From: JABCPE02 sp963517805
Lineage (GTDB): Bacteria > Bacteroidota > Bacteroidia > Flavobacteriales > Weeksellaceae
NCBI GenBank assembly: GCA_963517805.1
Contig: CAUQHD010000069.1
Location: forward strand, 1-7,830
Direction: 5' to 3'
Length of the DNA stretch: 7,830 nucleotides
Positions 1 through 6,320 of the stretch are shown here, piece after piece; the first letter of the stretch is position 1, and each line of letters opens with the position of its first letter. The notes beneath the pieces are model-generated. The model was not told the DNA's origin. It was given only the letters and a program-made list of their open reading frames with translations, and ran no database searches. The translations under genes and the position numbers were made by a program.

Positions 1-606
1 CTTGGAGATTCTCACCTTTTTCATCGGTGCCAGCCAGTCGTTTTCGCGGTCAGCATAGCCTACATACATCAGCACCACGCTTTTCAGCCCGAGTTTCTCC
101 AAGCCGAGGACTTTATCAAAATTCTCATGGTCAAATCCCTCTACAGGCGTGGAATCTATTTTGAGTTCCGCTGCTTGTGCAAGTGCCATTCCAAGGGCTA
201 TGTATGCTTGTCGGGCAGCATGTTCAAAATTTCGGACAGGTTCACGCTCTGCAAAGCGTTCCTTTAGCATATCCGTGTATCTCGCATATCGCCCACGAGG
301 AAGCCCTCGCTCATCGGTGATAAGGTTATACATTTCATCTATTCTTTCAGGTGTATAATTGTCCCACGCAGCAAAGGCGATAATGTGCGAACATGCCATA
401 ATTCCTTTTGGATTTAAAGCACCTTCTACCAGCTTTTCTTTGGTTTCTTGGTCATCTATTACGATGATTCTGAAAGGCTGCAGCCCAGAAGAAGTAGGTG
501 CAAGGCGGATGGCTTCTATAATTTTGTCTATGTCCTCCTGTGGGACTTTCTTCCCCTCTTGATAGGCTTTTGTGGCATAGCGCCATTTTAAATCATCTAA
601 AAGCAT
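1..606 (-). CDS. NfsB-like FMN-dependent nitroreductase, 3' end cut by window edge
   Basis: This gene encodes an oxygen-insensitive nitroreductase family flavoprotein, expected to be a cytosolic FMN homodimer that uses NAD(P)H to reduce nitroaromatics, quinones or related compounds; the natural substrate is unknown. From the ATG at 606, 202 codons stay open to base 1. Visible family features are the N-terminal RYATKAY (residues 9-15) and PTSSGLQPF (37-45), both of which line the FMN site in this family. The helix RQAYIALGMALAQAAELKI (132-150) is followed by DSTPVEGFD (151-159), which matches the NfsB pattern of a hydrophobic helix leading into a PxEGF turn. The C-terminal VGYADREND and KKVRISK (182-202) match the end of the family, so only about ten residues should be missing. 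The start lies 32 bases after the queA stop on the same strand, so co-transcription with queA is likely although no functional link is known. Its base composition is richer in G+C than its neighbours. The family assignment is firm; the exact substrate class is not. Confidence 0.9.
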   Translation of the reverse strand, partial: MLLDDLKWRYATKAYQEGKKVPQEDIDKIIEAIRLAPTSSGLQPFRIIVIDDQETKEKLVEGALNPKGIMACSHIIAFAAWDNYTPERIDEMYNLITDERGLPRGRYARYTDMLKERFAEREPVRNFEHAARQAYIALGMALAQAAELKIDSTPVEGFDHENFDKVLGLEKLGLKSVVLMYVGYADRENDWLAPMKKVRISK

Positions 607-638
607 TGTTTTGTTTTTTAAGGTTAATTTCTTTAAAA

Positions 639-1688
639 TTAAATGATAAGCATGGCATCCCCATAAGAATAAAACTTGTATTCCTCACGGATGGCTTCTT
701 CGTAAGCATGCATCACGAAATCCTTTCCTGCAAAAGCGGCAATCATCATCAGCAAAGTAGATTTCGGTGTATGGAAATTGGTAATCATAGCATTAGCCAC
801 GCCAAATTCATACGGCGGATAGATAAATTTATTAGTCCAGCCGTGGTATGCAGATACTCTTTTGTTAGAAGAAACTGAAGTTTCCAAAGCCCTCATGGTA
901 GTAGTTCCCACACAGCATATTCTTCGGTTTTCCTCAGCTGCTTTATTGATAATTTCAGCATTTTTTTCGTCTATAATGGCTTCTTCGCACTCCATTTTAT
1001 GTTTAGAAACATCTTCTACTTCTATCGGGTTGAAAGTCCCAAGCCCTACATGAAGGGTAACTTCCGCAAAATTAATCCCTTTAATTTCTAACCTTTTCAA
1101 AAGATGTTTGGAAAAGTGAAGTCCAGCCGTAGGCGCAGCCACCGCACCTTCTACTTTGGCGTAGATAGTCTGGTATCTTTCTTCATCTTCTGGTTCTACA
1201 GGTCTTTTAATATATTTAGGAAGCGGCGTTTCTCCTAAATCTTTTAATTTTTGTCGGAATTCTTCATAACTGCCATCAAAGAGGAATCTCAGTTTTCGCC
1301 CACGAGAAGTTGTATTATCAATTACTTCCGCCACCAAAGATTCATCTTCGGTAAAGAAGACTTTATTTCCTATTCTTATTTTTCTTGCCGGATCCACGAG
1401 GACATCCCAAACCCGCGTGTCCTTGTCCAGTTCCCTAAGAAGGAAAACTTCTATTTTGGCACCGGTTTTTTCTTTGTTTCCGTAGAGCCTTGCTGGGAAG
1501 ACTTTGGTATTATTAAAAACGAACAAGTCCCCGTCATCAAAGTAATCAATCACATCTTTGAATAGTCTGTGTTCTATGGTTTGGTCTTTTCTGTTGAGAA
1601 CCATTAGTCTTGCTTCATCTCTGTGTTCTGATGGATGTTCTGCCAAAAGATGCTCTGGCAGATGGAAATTAAAATTAGATGTTTTCAT
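639..1688 (-). CDS. queA: S-adenosylmethionine:tRNA ribosyltransferase-isomerase
   Basis: QueA acts in the cytosol on tRNAs with GUN anticodons. It transfers and isomerises the ribosyl group of S-adenosylmethionine onto 7-aminomethyl-7-deazaguanine at position 34, giving epoxyqueuosine, the penultimate step of queuosine synthesis. The protein has 349 residues, the usual family length. Conserved blocks appear in the expected order: VFNNTKVFPARL (57-68), PLPKYIKR (155-162), AAPTAGLHF (184-192), HVGLGTF (213-219), VGTTTMRALE (260-269), NFHTPKSTLLMM (304-315) and the terminal YSYGDAM (340-346). The ATG at 1688 fits the family N-terminus (FNFHLPEHLLAEHPS, residues 6-20), so the start is secure. 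A Bacteroidota-type promoter lies upstream, and the gene is followed by the nitroreductase after a 32-base gap, probably in one transcript. No other queuosine gene is visible in the window. Nothing unusual is seen. Confidence 0.97.
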   Translation of the reverse strand: MKTSNFNFHLPEHLLAEHPSEHRDEARLMVLNRKDQTIEHRLFKDVIDYFDDGDLFVFNNTKVFPARLYGNKEKTGAKIEVFLLRELDKDTRVWDVLVDPARKIRIGNKVFFTEDESLVAEVIDNTTSRGRKLRFLFDGSYEEFRQKLKDLGETPLPKYIKRPVEPEDEERYQTIYAKVEGAVAAPTAGLHFSKHLLKRLEIKGINFAEVTLHVGLGTFNPIEVEDVSKHKMECEEAIIDEKNAEIINKAAEENRRICCVGTTTMRALETSVSSNKRVSAYHGWTNKFIYPPYEFGVANAMITNFHTPKSTLLMMIAAFAGKDFVMHAYEEAIREEYKFYSYGDAMLII

Positions 1689-1741
1689 TCAATAATTTAG
1701 ATAAAATTTATGGATTTTATATTATAACTAAAATCAAGCGG

Positions 1742-1772
1742 CAAATATACAACATTAAAAAGCCTTTGTCAA
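1742..1772 (-). promoter_or_regulatory. Bacteroidota-type promoter for queA
   Basis: On the minus strand a TTG (part of TTGACA) is separated by 20 bases from TATATTTG, which fits the flavobacterial consensus TTG-N17-23-TANNTTTG exactly at the -7 element. Transcription would begin near 1735, leaving a leader of roughly 47 bases before the queA ATG. The assignment rests on motif and position only. Confidence 0.7.
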
Positions 1773-1858
1773 TACCCGTGCGAAATCTACGAAATAACAG
1801 ATGGATAAAACCACAGATGAGATTTTTATAAAAAGAGAGGTTTCTGATGAAAAAGCAC

Positions 1859-1888
1859 TTTAAAATTAAATTCTATTTTGTAAATTTG
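1859..1888 (+). promoter_or_regulatory. Probable promoter for the thrS-infC-rpmI-rplT cluster
   Basis: TAAATTTG at 1881-1888 matches the Bacteroidota -7 element TANNTTTG. The expected -33 position holds only TTTA (1859-1862), 18 bases upstream, which is a weak match to TTTG. Transcription would begin near 1895, leaving a very short leader before the thrS ATG at 1909. No T-box or other leader structure fits in so short a leader. The site is divergent from the queA promoter. Confidence 0.5.
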
Positions 1889-1908
1889 CCCATCAATTTT
1901 ATAATATT

Positions 1909-3843
1909 ATGGTAAAAATAACTTTTCCAGATGGCAATCAGCGTGATTTTAACAGAGGAGTAACTCCTTTGGAAATTGCCAAATCAATTAGCGAAGGTCT
2001 TGCGAGAAATACCATCTCTGCACTAGTAGATGAAAAACAAGTAGAAGTCTCTACCCCTATCACGGAGGATGCCACGGTTCAGTTATTAACATGGAATGAC
2101 GATATGGGTAAAAAGGCCTTTTGGCACTCTTCTGCCCATGTTTTAGCGCAGACTATTTTGGATTTTTATCCTAATGCGAAACTTACCATAGGTCCTGCCA
2201 TAGAAAACGGATTTTACTATGATGTGGATTTTGATGGAGAAATTCTTTCCGAGAAAGATTTTGAAAAAATTGAGAAAAAAATGCTGGAAAATGCAAAGAA
2301 AGATTCAGCTTTTAGAATTTATCCAGTATCCAAAGCAGATGCACTGAAAGAATATGCTGATAATCCATTTAAAAAGGAATTAGTAGAAAACCTTACTGAT
2401 GGAGAAATCACTTTCGTGACTCATGATAATTTCACAGACCTATGCCGTGGAGGACATATTCCTAGCACAGGACTTATAAAAGCTGTAAAAATCCTAAACG
2501 CAGCAGGAGCATACTGGCGAGGAGACGAAAAAAACAAGCAGCTTACCAGAGTTTATGGTATTTCTTTCCCAAAACAAAAAGAACTTACCGAATACTTGGA
2601 AAGATTGGAAGAAGCAAAACGCCGTGACCACAGAAAACTAGGTAAGGAATTAGGAATTTTTGCCTTTTCTGAAAAAGTAGGTGCTGGGCTTCCACTTTGG
2701 CTTCCAAAAGGTGCTGCACTAAGAAAAAAATTAGAAAACTTCCTTTCTGAAGCGCAGAAAAAAGCAGGATATGAATTCGTAATTTCGCCGCACATCGGTC
2801 ACAAAGATTTGTATGTAACTTCTGGACATTACGAAAAATACGGTGCAGATTCATTCCAGCCGATAAAAACTCCACACGAAGGAGAAGAATTTTTATTAAA
2901 ACCGATGAACTGCCCTCACCACTGCGAAATATACAAAACCAGCCAGTGGTCTTATAAAGATTTACCTAAGAGATTTGCAGAATTTGGAACGGTATATAGA
3001 TATGAGCAAAGTGGTGAATTACACGGACTTACCAGAGTAAGAGGCTTTACTCAGGATGATGCTCACCTATTCTGTACTCCAGACCAGTTATTATCTGAGT
3101 TTGAAGGAGTTATAGACTTGGTATTGTATGTATTCAGCAGCCTTGGATTTGCTGATTTTACGGCTCAAATTTCATTAAGAGACCCTGAAAACAAACAAAA
3201 ATACATCGGTTCTGATGAAAACTGGGAAAAAGCAGAAAATGCAATCATTACCGCTGCTAAAAATAAAGGACTAAATACTGTAGTAGAATACGGAGAAGCA
3301 GCATTCTACGGGCCAAAACTAGATTTCATGGTGAAAGATGCTTTAGGAAGAAGTTGGCAGCTTGGAACTATCCAAGTTGATTACAATTTGCCTGAGAGAT
3401 TTGACCTTTGGTATACAGGAAGTGATAATGAGAAGCACAGACCAGTGATGATTCACAGAGCGCCGTTTGGTTCTATGGAGCGTTTTATCGCTATTTTATT
3501 AGAAAATACAGCGGGGGATTTCCCACTTTGGCTGGCTCCAGAGCAGTTTACAATCCTTCCAATTAGTGAAAAATATGTAAATTATGCAGAAAAAGTTTCA
3601 CATTTGCTGGAAATTAACGATATTTGCGGTCTGATTGACAAAAGAAATGAAAAAACGGGTAAAAAAATCCGTGATGCAGAATTAAATAAACTGCCATTTA
3701 TGCTGGTTGTAGGAGAAAATGAAGAGGCTGAGGGAACTGTTTCTGTGAGAAAGAGAGGCGAAGGAGATTTAGGAACGATGAGCATAGAAGATTTCATTGC
3801 TTACTTTAAGAAAGAAGCAGCTCTGTCTTCAGATATTAAATAA
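1909..3843 (+). CDS. thrS: Threonyl-tRNA synthetase
   Basis: ThrRS charges tRNA-Thr with threonine in the cytosol and edits mis-charged serine. At 644 residues it is full length and has the four-domain bacterial layout. An N-terminal TGS domain spans about residues 1-62. The editing domain follows, with the zinc-like ligand pattern H73, H77, C179, H183 (HSSAH and CRGGH). The class II catalytic core spans about 240-535 and the anticodon-binding domain about 540-635. The catalytic zinc ligands that recognise threonine are visible as C335 (PMNCPHH), H386 (DDAHLF) and H516 (MIHRA). Motif 2 is RFAEFGTVYRYEQSGELHG (355-373) and motif 3 is RAPFGSMERF (517-526). The ATG at 1909 begins the TGS fold directly (MVKITFPDG), so the start is secure. 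It is the first gene of the conserved cluster with infC, rpmI and rplT. All key residues are present. Confidence 0.99.
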   Translation: MVKITFPDGNQRDFNRGVTPLEIAKSISEGLARNTISALVDEKQVEVSTPITEDATVQLLTWNDDMGKKAFWHSSAHVLAQTILDFYPNAKLTIGPAIENGFYYDVDFDGEILSEKDFEKIEKKMLENAKKDSAFRIYPVSKADALKEYADNPFKKELVENLTDGEITFVTHDNFTDLCRGGHIPSTGLIKAVKILNAAGAYWRGDEKNKQLTRVYGISFPKQKELTEYLERLEEAKRRDHRKLGKELGIFAFSEKVGAGLPLWLPKGAALRKKLENFLSEAQKKAGYEFVISPHIGHKDLYVTSGHYEKYGADSFQPIKTPHEGEEFLLKPMNCPHHCEIYKTSQWSYKDLPKRFAEFGTVYRYEQSGELHGLTRVRGFTQDDAHLFCTPDQLLSEFEGVIDLVLYVFSSLGFADFTAQISLRDPENKQKYIGSDENWEKAENAIITAAKNKGLNTVVEYGEAAFYGPKLDFMVKDALGRSWQLGTIQVDYNLPERFDLWYTGSDNEKHRPVMIHRAPFGSMERFIAILLENTAGDFPLWLAPEQFTILPISEKYVNYAEKVSHLLEINDICGLIDKRNEKTGKKIRDAELNKLPFMLVVGENEEAEGTVSVRKRGEGDLGTMSIEDFIAYFKKEAALSSDIK

Positions 3844-3902
3844 GATATTAACCATTAAAATTTAAAGCGATAGCACTAAAGAAAATTAACAACAGAGGTC
3901 CG

Positions 3903-4430
3903 ATGCGAAAGCCTGCACAGGAAGATGCGCATCAGATTAACGACAAAATCAGAGCCAAGGAGGTTCGTTTGGTCGGTGATAATGTAGAACCTGGTGTCTA
4001 CCCTACTTCTGAAGCTTTGAAAATGGCTGAGGAACAGGAATTGGATTTGGTAGTAATTTCGGATAAAGCAGAGCCTTTTATCTGCCGTATTTTGGATTAT
4101 AAAAAGTTCCTTTATGAACAAAAGAAAAAACAAAAGGAACTGAAAGCCAAACAGGTAAAAGTGGTGATAAAGGAAATCCGTTTTGGTCCTCAGACAGATG
4201 AGCACGATTTCCAATTCAAGAAAAAACACGCTGAAAAATTCTTGGAAGAAGGTTCTAAACTAAAAACTTATGTATTCTTCAAAGGAAGATCAATAGTTTT
4301 TAAGGATCAAGGGGAAATATTGCTTCTAAAACTTGCCCAAGAGCTGGAGCATGTAGGAAAGGTAGACCAAATGCCTAAATTAGAAGGAAAAAGAATGATA
4401 ATGCTGATGAGCCCGAAAAAGGCTAAATAG
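3903..4430 (+). CDS. infC: Translation initiation factor IF-3 (start uncertain)
   Basis: IF3 binds the 30S subunit, prevents premature joining of 50S and checks the start codon and initiator tRNA. From the ATG at 3903 the protein has 175 residues. The N-terminal domain begins at QINDKIRAKEVRLVG (11-25) and contains the signature VVISDKAEPFICRILDYKKF (50-69). A lysine-rich helix linker follows (about 73-85). The C-terminal ribosome-binding domain contains VKVVIKEIRFGPQTDEHD (85-102) and LKTYVFFKGR (120-129). The reading frame stays open for 17 codons upstream of this ATG, back to a stop at 3849-3851, and encodes a basic stretch ending ALKKINNRGP. No ATG, GTG or TTG occurs in that stretch, but ATA at 3870 and ATT at 3885 do. 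Because infC uses AUU in E. coli for autoregulation, a non-canonical upstream start is possible. A GAGGT sits only four bases before the ATG, closer than is ideal. The gene follows thrS by 59 bases and precedes rpmI by 57. Confidence 0.95.
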   Translation: MRKPAQEDAHQINDKIRAKEVRLVGDNVEPGVYPTSEALKMAEEQELDLVVISDKAEPFICRILDYKKFLYEQKKKQKELKAKQVKVVIKEIRFGPQTDEHDFQFKKKHAEKFLEEGSKLKTYVFFKGRSIVFKDQGEILLLKLAQELEHVGKVDQMPKLEGKRMIMLMSPKKAK

Positions 4431-4487
4431 TTTTATCTTTCAGCAAAATAAGATATTGATAACAAATAACATAAAAGAAGTAAGAAA

Positions 4488-4685
4488 ATGCCAAAATTAA
4501 AAACGAAATCAGGTGCTAAGAAGCGTTTTGCTCTTACTGGAACAGGTAAAATCAAAAGAAAAAATGCTTTCAAAAGCCACATCTTGACTAAAAAAGAAAC
4601 TAAGAGAAAGAGAAATCTTACTCAGACTTCTTATGTTGCTAGTGTGGACGAGAAAAGCGTTTTAAAGCAATTAGCAATTAAGTAG
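4488..4685 (+). CDS. rpmI: 50S ribosomal protein L35
   Basis: L35 is a small basic protein of the large ribosomal subunit that binds 23S rRNA. The 65-residue product has the usual length and family signature: MPKLKTKSGAKKRF (1-14) followed by TGTGKIKRKNAFKSHIL (17-33) and a lysine/arginine-rich KKETKRKRNL segment (35-44). The start codon is preceded by an A-rich stretch rather than a Shine-Dalgarno sequence, as is common in this phylum. It lies between infC (57-base gap) and rplT (120-base gap) in the conserved order infC-rpmI-rplT. The long gap after it is described separately. Confidence 0.98.
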   Translation: MPKLKTKSGAKKRFALTGTGKIKRKNAFKSHILTKKETKRKRNLTQTSYVASVDEKSVLKQLAIK

Positions 4686-4805
4686 TTTTTATAAATCATT
4701 TCGGTTTATAAGAATTTTATTCAAAAAAGTTTAACCCTGAAACGGTGCCACTAAGAGAATTTTAATGAAATTCCGCCCTTTTCAAAAAAACAAATTAATT
4801 AAATT
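4686..4805 (+). promoter_or_regulatory. Candidate structured RNA leader of rplT (L20 autoregulation)
   Basis: The 120-base rpmI-rplT gap folds by eye into two elements. Hairpin 1 begins right after the rpmI stop: 4686-4695 pairs with 4705-4714 (ten pairs, one U-G) around a nine-base loop. Hairpin 2 has an upper stem GAATTT/AAATTC (4757-4762 with 4768-4773, loop TAATG) and a lower stem GGTG/CGCC (4744-4747 with 4774-4777). Between the stems lies a nine-base one-sided bulge, CCACTAAGA. No promoter motif or U-rich intrinsic terminator is seen. L20 represses its own operon through mRNA structures in E. coli and Bacillus, and a distinct motif called Bacteroidales-1 RNA precedes L20 genes in Bacteroidales. 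That this flavobacterial gap has the same role is inference. Confidence 0.4.
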
Positions 4806-5150
4806 ATGCCAAGATCAGTAAATGCTGTAGCGTCTAGAGCGCGCAGAAAAAAAATCTTAAAACAAGCTAAAGGTTTCTTCGGAAGAAGAAAAAATGTTTG
4901 GACTGTTGCGAAAAACGCAGTAGAAAAAGCAATGCAATATGCCTACAGAGGCAGAAAAGAGAAAAAGAGAAATTTCAGAAGTCTTTGGATTACGCGTATC
5001 AATGCGGGAACTAGACAATACGGAATGTCTTACTCTCAGTTCATGGGAGCTCTTAAGAGAAACAACATCGAGCTAAATAGAAAAGTATTGGCTGATTTAG
5101 CAATGAATCATCCAGAAGCATTCAAAGCTGTTGTAGATCAAGTTAAATAA
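4806..5150 (+). CDS. rplT: 50S ribosomal protein L20
   Basis: L20 binds 23S rRNA early in large-subunit assembly and in several bacteria represses its own mRNA. The 114-residue product has the usual length. The long basic N-terminal extension, SRARRKKILKQAKGFFGRRK (10-29), threads into rRNA in known structures. The globular C-terminal domain begins around RSLWITRINAG (58-68) and contains YSQFMGALKRNNIELNRKVL (76-95) and LADLAMNHPEAF (95-106). The start is secure because MPRSVN is the standard family start. It is the last gene of the thrS cluster, followed 34 bases later by an intrinsic terminator. The 120-base gap upstream may carry its regulatory RNA. Confidence 0.99.
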   Translation: MPRSVNAVASRARRKKILKQAKGFFGRRKNVWTVAKNAVEKAMQYAYRGRKEKKRNFRSLWITRINAGTRQYGMSYSQFMGALKRNNIELNRKVLADLAMNHPEAFKAVVDQVK

Positions 5151-5183
5151 ATGTTGAATCGCGTTTTTTGTTATCAATAAAAG

Positions 5184-5214
5184 AAATCCAGGTTATTATT
5201 AATCTGGATTTTTT
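5184..5214 (+). terminator. Intrinsic terminator after rplT
   Basis: AAATCCAG (5184-5191) pairs perfectly with CTGGATTT (5204-5211) around a 12-base AT-rich loop, and the 3' arm runs into a T-tract ending at 5214. It sits 34 bases after the rplT stop and closes the thrS-infC-rpmI-rplT transcript. The next gene starts 19 bases later with no recognisable promoter between, so some read-through is possible. Confidence 0.88.
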
Positions 5215-5232
5215 ATAAAATATTAAAACAAA

Positions 5233-5997
5233 ATGAAGCTAAAATTTTTAGGAACAGGAACTTCCCAAGGCGTTCCGATAATCGGTTCTGATGACCCTGT
5301 CTGTCTGTCTTCTAATCCAAAAGACAAAAGGCTGCGAAGTTCTGCTCTGATAACCACCGAGACAAATGGGAAAATTTTGATAGACTGCGGGCCTGATTTC
5401 AGACAGCAGATGCTCACTAATGGAGAAGACAATATAGATGCAGTGCTTCTCACACACGAGCATAATGACCATGTAATCGGGCTGGATGACCTGCGCCCTA
5501 TTATCTTCAAGAAGCAGAAAAACATTCCTATCTATTGTCTGGAAAGAACTGCAGAAGAAATAAAACAACGATTTCCCTATGCTTTTAGTGAGGTAAGATA
5601 CCCTGGAGCTCCATGTTTTGATATCCACCTGATAGACAGCGATTTTACAATAGATGAAACCAAAATCACACCAATATATGTTTTTCACAATCAGCTGCCT
5701 ATAATTGGTTTTAAGGTGAAAAACTTGGCCTATATAACGGATGCAAGCTCTATCCCTGATTCAGAAATGGAGAAACTGTTAAATCTAGATTTCTTGATTA
5801 TAAATTGTCTTAGAAAAGAGGAAAAGCATCCTGCGCACTTCATTTTGCCAGATGTTTTGGAATTGGTAAAAAAACTAAAACCAAAGAAAACCTATCTGAC
5901 GCACATCAGCCATAAAATAGGCTTTTATGAGCAGACAGAAGCTGAACTTCCTGATGATATCCATCTGGCATACGATGGTTTAGAAATTATTTTCTAA
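5233..5997 (+). CDS. PhnP-like metallo-beta-lactamase-fold hydrolase
   Basis: This 254-residue protein belongs to the metallo-beta-lactamase superfamily and resembles the PhnP group (phosphoribosyl cyclic phosphodiesterase and relatives); its substrate is not known. The core motif THEHNDHVIGLDDLRP (74-89) provides metal ligands H75, H77, D79 and H80. Further likely ligands are H152 (VFHNQLPIIGF), D170 (AYITDAS) and H224 or H227 (LTHISH). The N-terminal FLGTGTSQGVP (5-15) and DKRLRSSALI (31-40) are typical of the group. PhnP itself has a cysteine cluster after the QGVP turn that holds a structural zinc. Here the segment reads GSDDPVC (18-24) and keeps only C24, so that site is probably absent. 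No signal peptide is seen, so a cytosolic location is expected. The gene stands between the rplT terminator and tRNA-Leu and looks monocistronic. No phosphonate genes are nearby, so the C-P lyase role of PhnP should not be transferred. Confidence 0.9.
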   Translation: MKLKFLGTGTSQGVPIIGSDDPVCLSSNPKDKRLRSSALITTETNGKILIDCGPDFRQQMLTNGEDNIDAVLLTHEHNDHVIGLDDLRPIIFKKQKNIPIYCLERTAEEIKQRFPYAFSEVRYPGAPCFDIHLIDSDFTIDETKITPIYVFHNQLPIIGFKVKNLAYITDASSIPDSEMEKLLNLDFLIINCLRKEEKHPAHFILPDVLELVKKLKPKKTYLTHISHKIGFYEQTEAELPDDIHLAYDGLEIIF

Positions 5998-6013
5998 AAT
6001 TATGCTGATTTTT

Positions 6014-6044
6014 TTTGCTGTTATGAAAATAATGTCTATATTTG
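6014..6044 (+). promoter_or_regulatory. Consensus Bacteroidota promoter for tRNA-Leu
   Basis: TTTG at 6014-6017 and TATATTTG at 6037-6044 are separated by exactly 19 bases, an almost ideal match to the major-sigma promoter of this phylum. Transcription should begin near 6051, about 14 bases before the mature tRNA. It is the best promoter in the window, as expected for a stable RNA gene. Confidence 0.88.
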
Positions 6045-6064
6045 CACCCGTAAGATTTGAGTAG

Positions 6065-6146
6065 GCCCAGATGGCGGAACTGGCAGACGCACTGGACTCA
6101 AAATCCAGCGCCGCAAGGCGTGCCGGTTCGATTCCGGCTCTGGGTA
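6065..6146 (+). tRNA. tRNA-Leu (anticodon CAA)
   Basis: This is a class II tRNA of 82 bases that decodes UUG. The acceptor stem pairs GCCCAGA with TCTGGGT (first pair G-U), the discriminator is A at 6146, and the anticodon stem CTGGA/TCCAG encloses the loop CTCAAAA with CAA at 6099-6101. The long variable arm forms GCC-GCAA-GGC, and the T arm is GCCGG-TTCGATT-CCGGC. CCA is not encoded. It has its own promoter and terminator. Leucine tRNA 3' ends are common integration sites, which matters for the relic-like stretch just downstream. Confidence 0.97.
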
Positions 6147-6154
6147 CAATTATT

Positions 6155-6198
6155 AAAGCGTAAAGTATTGTAAATCAATATTTTACGCTTTTTCTTTT
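6155..6198 (+). terminator. Strong intrinsic terminator after tRNA-Leu
   Basis: A 16-pair stem with one G-U pair joins 6155-6170 to 6176-6191 around the five-base loop TAAAT, followed by TTTTTCTTTT. It begins eight bases after the tRNA 3' end and orients with the tRNA. Confidence 0.93.
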
Positions 6199-6202
6199 AA
6201 CG

Positions 6203-6224
6203 ATTTTGCCGACATTTTGCCGAT
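6203..6224. repeat. Two-copy 11-bp tandem repeat ATTTTGCCGA(C/T)
   Basis: ATTTTGCCGAC at 6203-6213 is followed at once by ATTTTGCCGAT at 6214-6224, differing only at the last base. It lies five bases after the T-tract of the tRNA-Leu terminator. It may be a protein-binding direct repeat, for example an integrase arm site, or a chance slippage product. Confidence 0.7.
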
Positions 6225-6271
6225 TTTTGAGCTTGAAATGAAAAACTTATCTATTTTTTTCCTGGGTCATC

Positions 6272-6302
6272 AAAAAAATAATCTCGCTACAAAAAGCGAG
6301 GT
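6272..6302 (-). terminator. Leftward terminator-like hairpin
   Basis: On the minus strand CTCGCT and AGCGAG (6295-6300 with 6283-6288) form a perfect six-pair GC-rich stem with a six-base loop. Further A-T pairs follow beyond one mismatch, and then TATTTTTTT. It lies about 19 bases beyond the stop of the small leftward reading frame at 6321, as expected for the terminator of a small transcript from that side. Confidence 0.72.
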
Positions 6303-6320
6303 TGTGGGTGTTAATTTTGA

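Noticed and set aside
540..878. 112-codon plus-strand ORF and the neighbouring plus-strand ORFs from 149 to 1565
   Set aside because: They lie opposite the clearly real nitroreductase and queA genes, and their translations show no family features.
1895..1908. T-box or attenuator-type control ahead of thrS
   Set aside because: The predicted leader is only about 14 bases, too short for such a structure, and T-boxes are not typical of this phylum.
2553..2875. Two minus-strand ORFs of 80 and 96 codons, and another at 3582-3797
   Set aside because: They overlap thrS, which is unbroken and has every conserved motif.
3876..4229. 117-codon minus-strand ORF rich in Phe and Leu
   Set aside because: It is antisense to infC. 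Its hydrophobic look comes from reading lysine- and glutamate-rich codons backwards.
3838..4457. AATAAGATATT present after both thrS and infC, considered as a repeated regulatory element
   Set aside because: It is eleven AT-rich bases overlapping or following stop codons; chance is sufficient and no structure is shared.
5248..5688. 146-codon and 100-codon minus-strand ORFs
   Set aside because: They are antisense to the metallo-hydrolase, whose motifs are intact on the plus strand.
6263..6268. TGGGTC near 6263 resembling the tRNA-Leu 3' end CTGGGTAC, as a possible attachment-site duplicate
   Set aside because: Only about six bases agree and the flanks differ, so it is not evidence for a duplicated att site.
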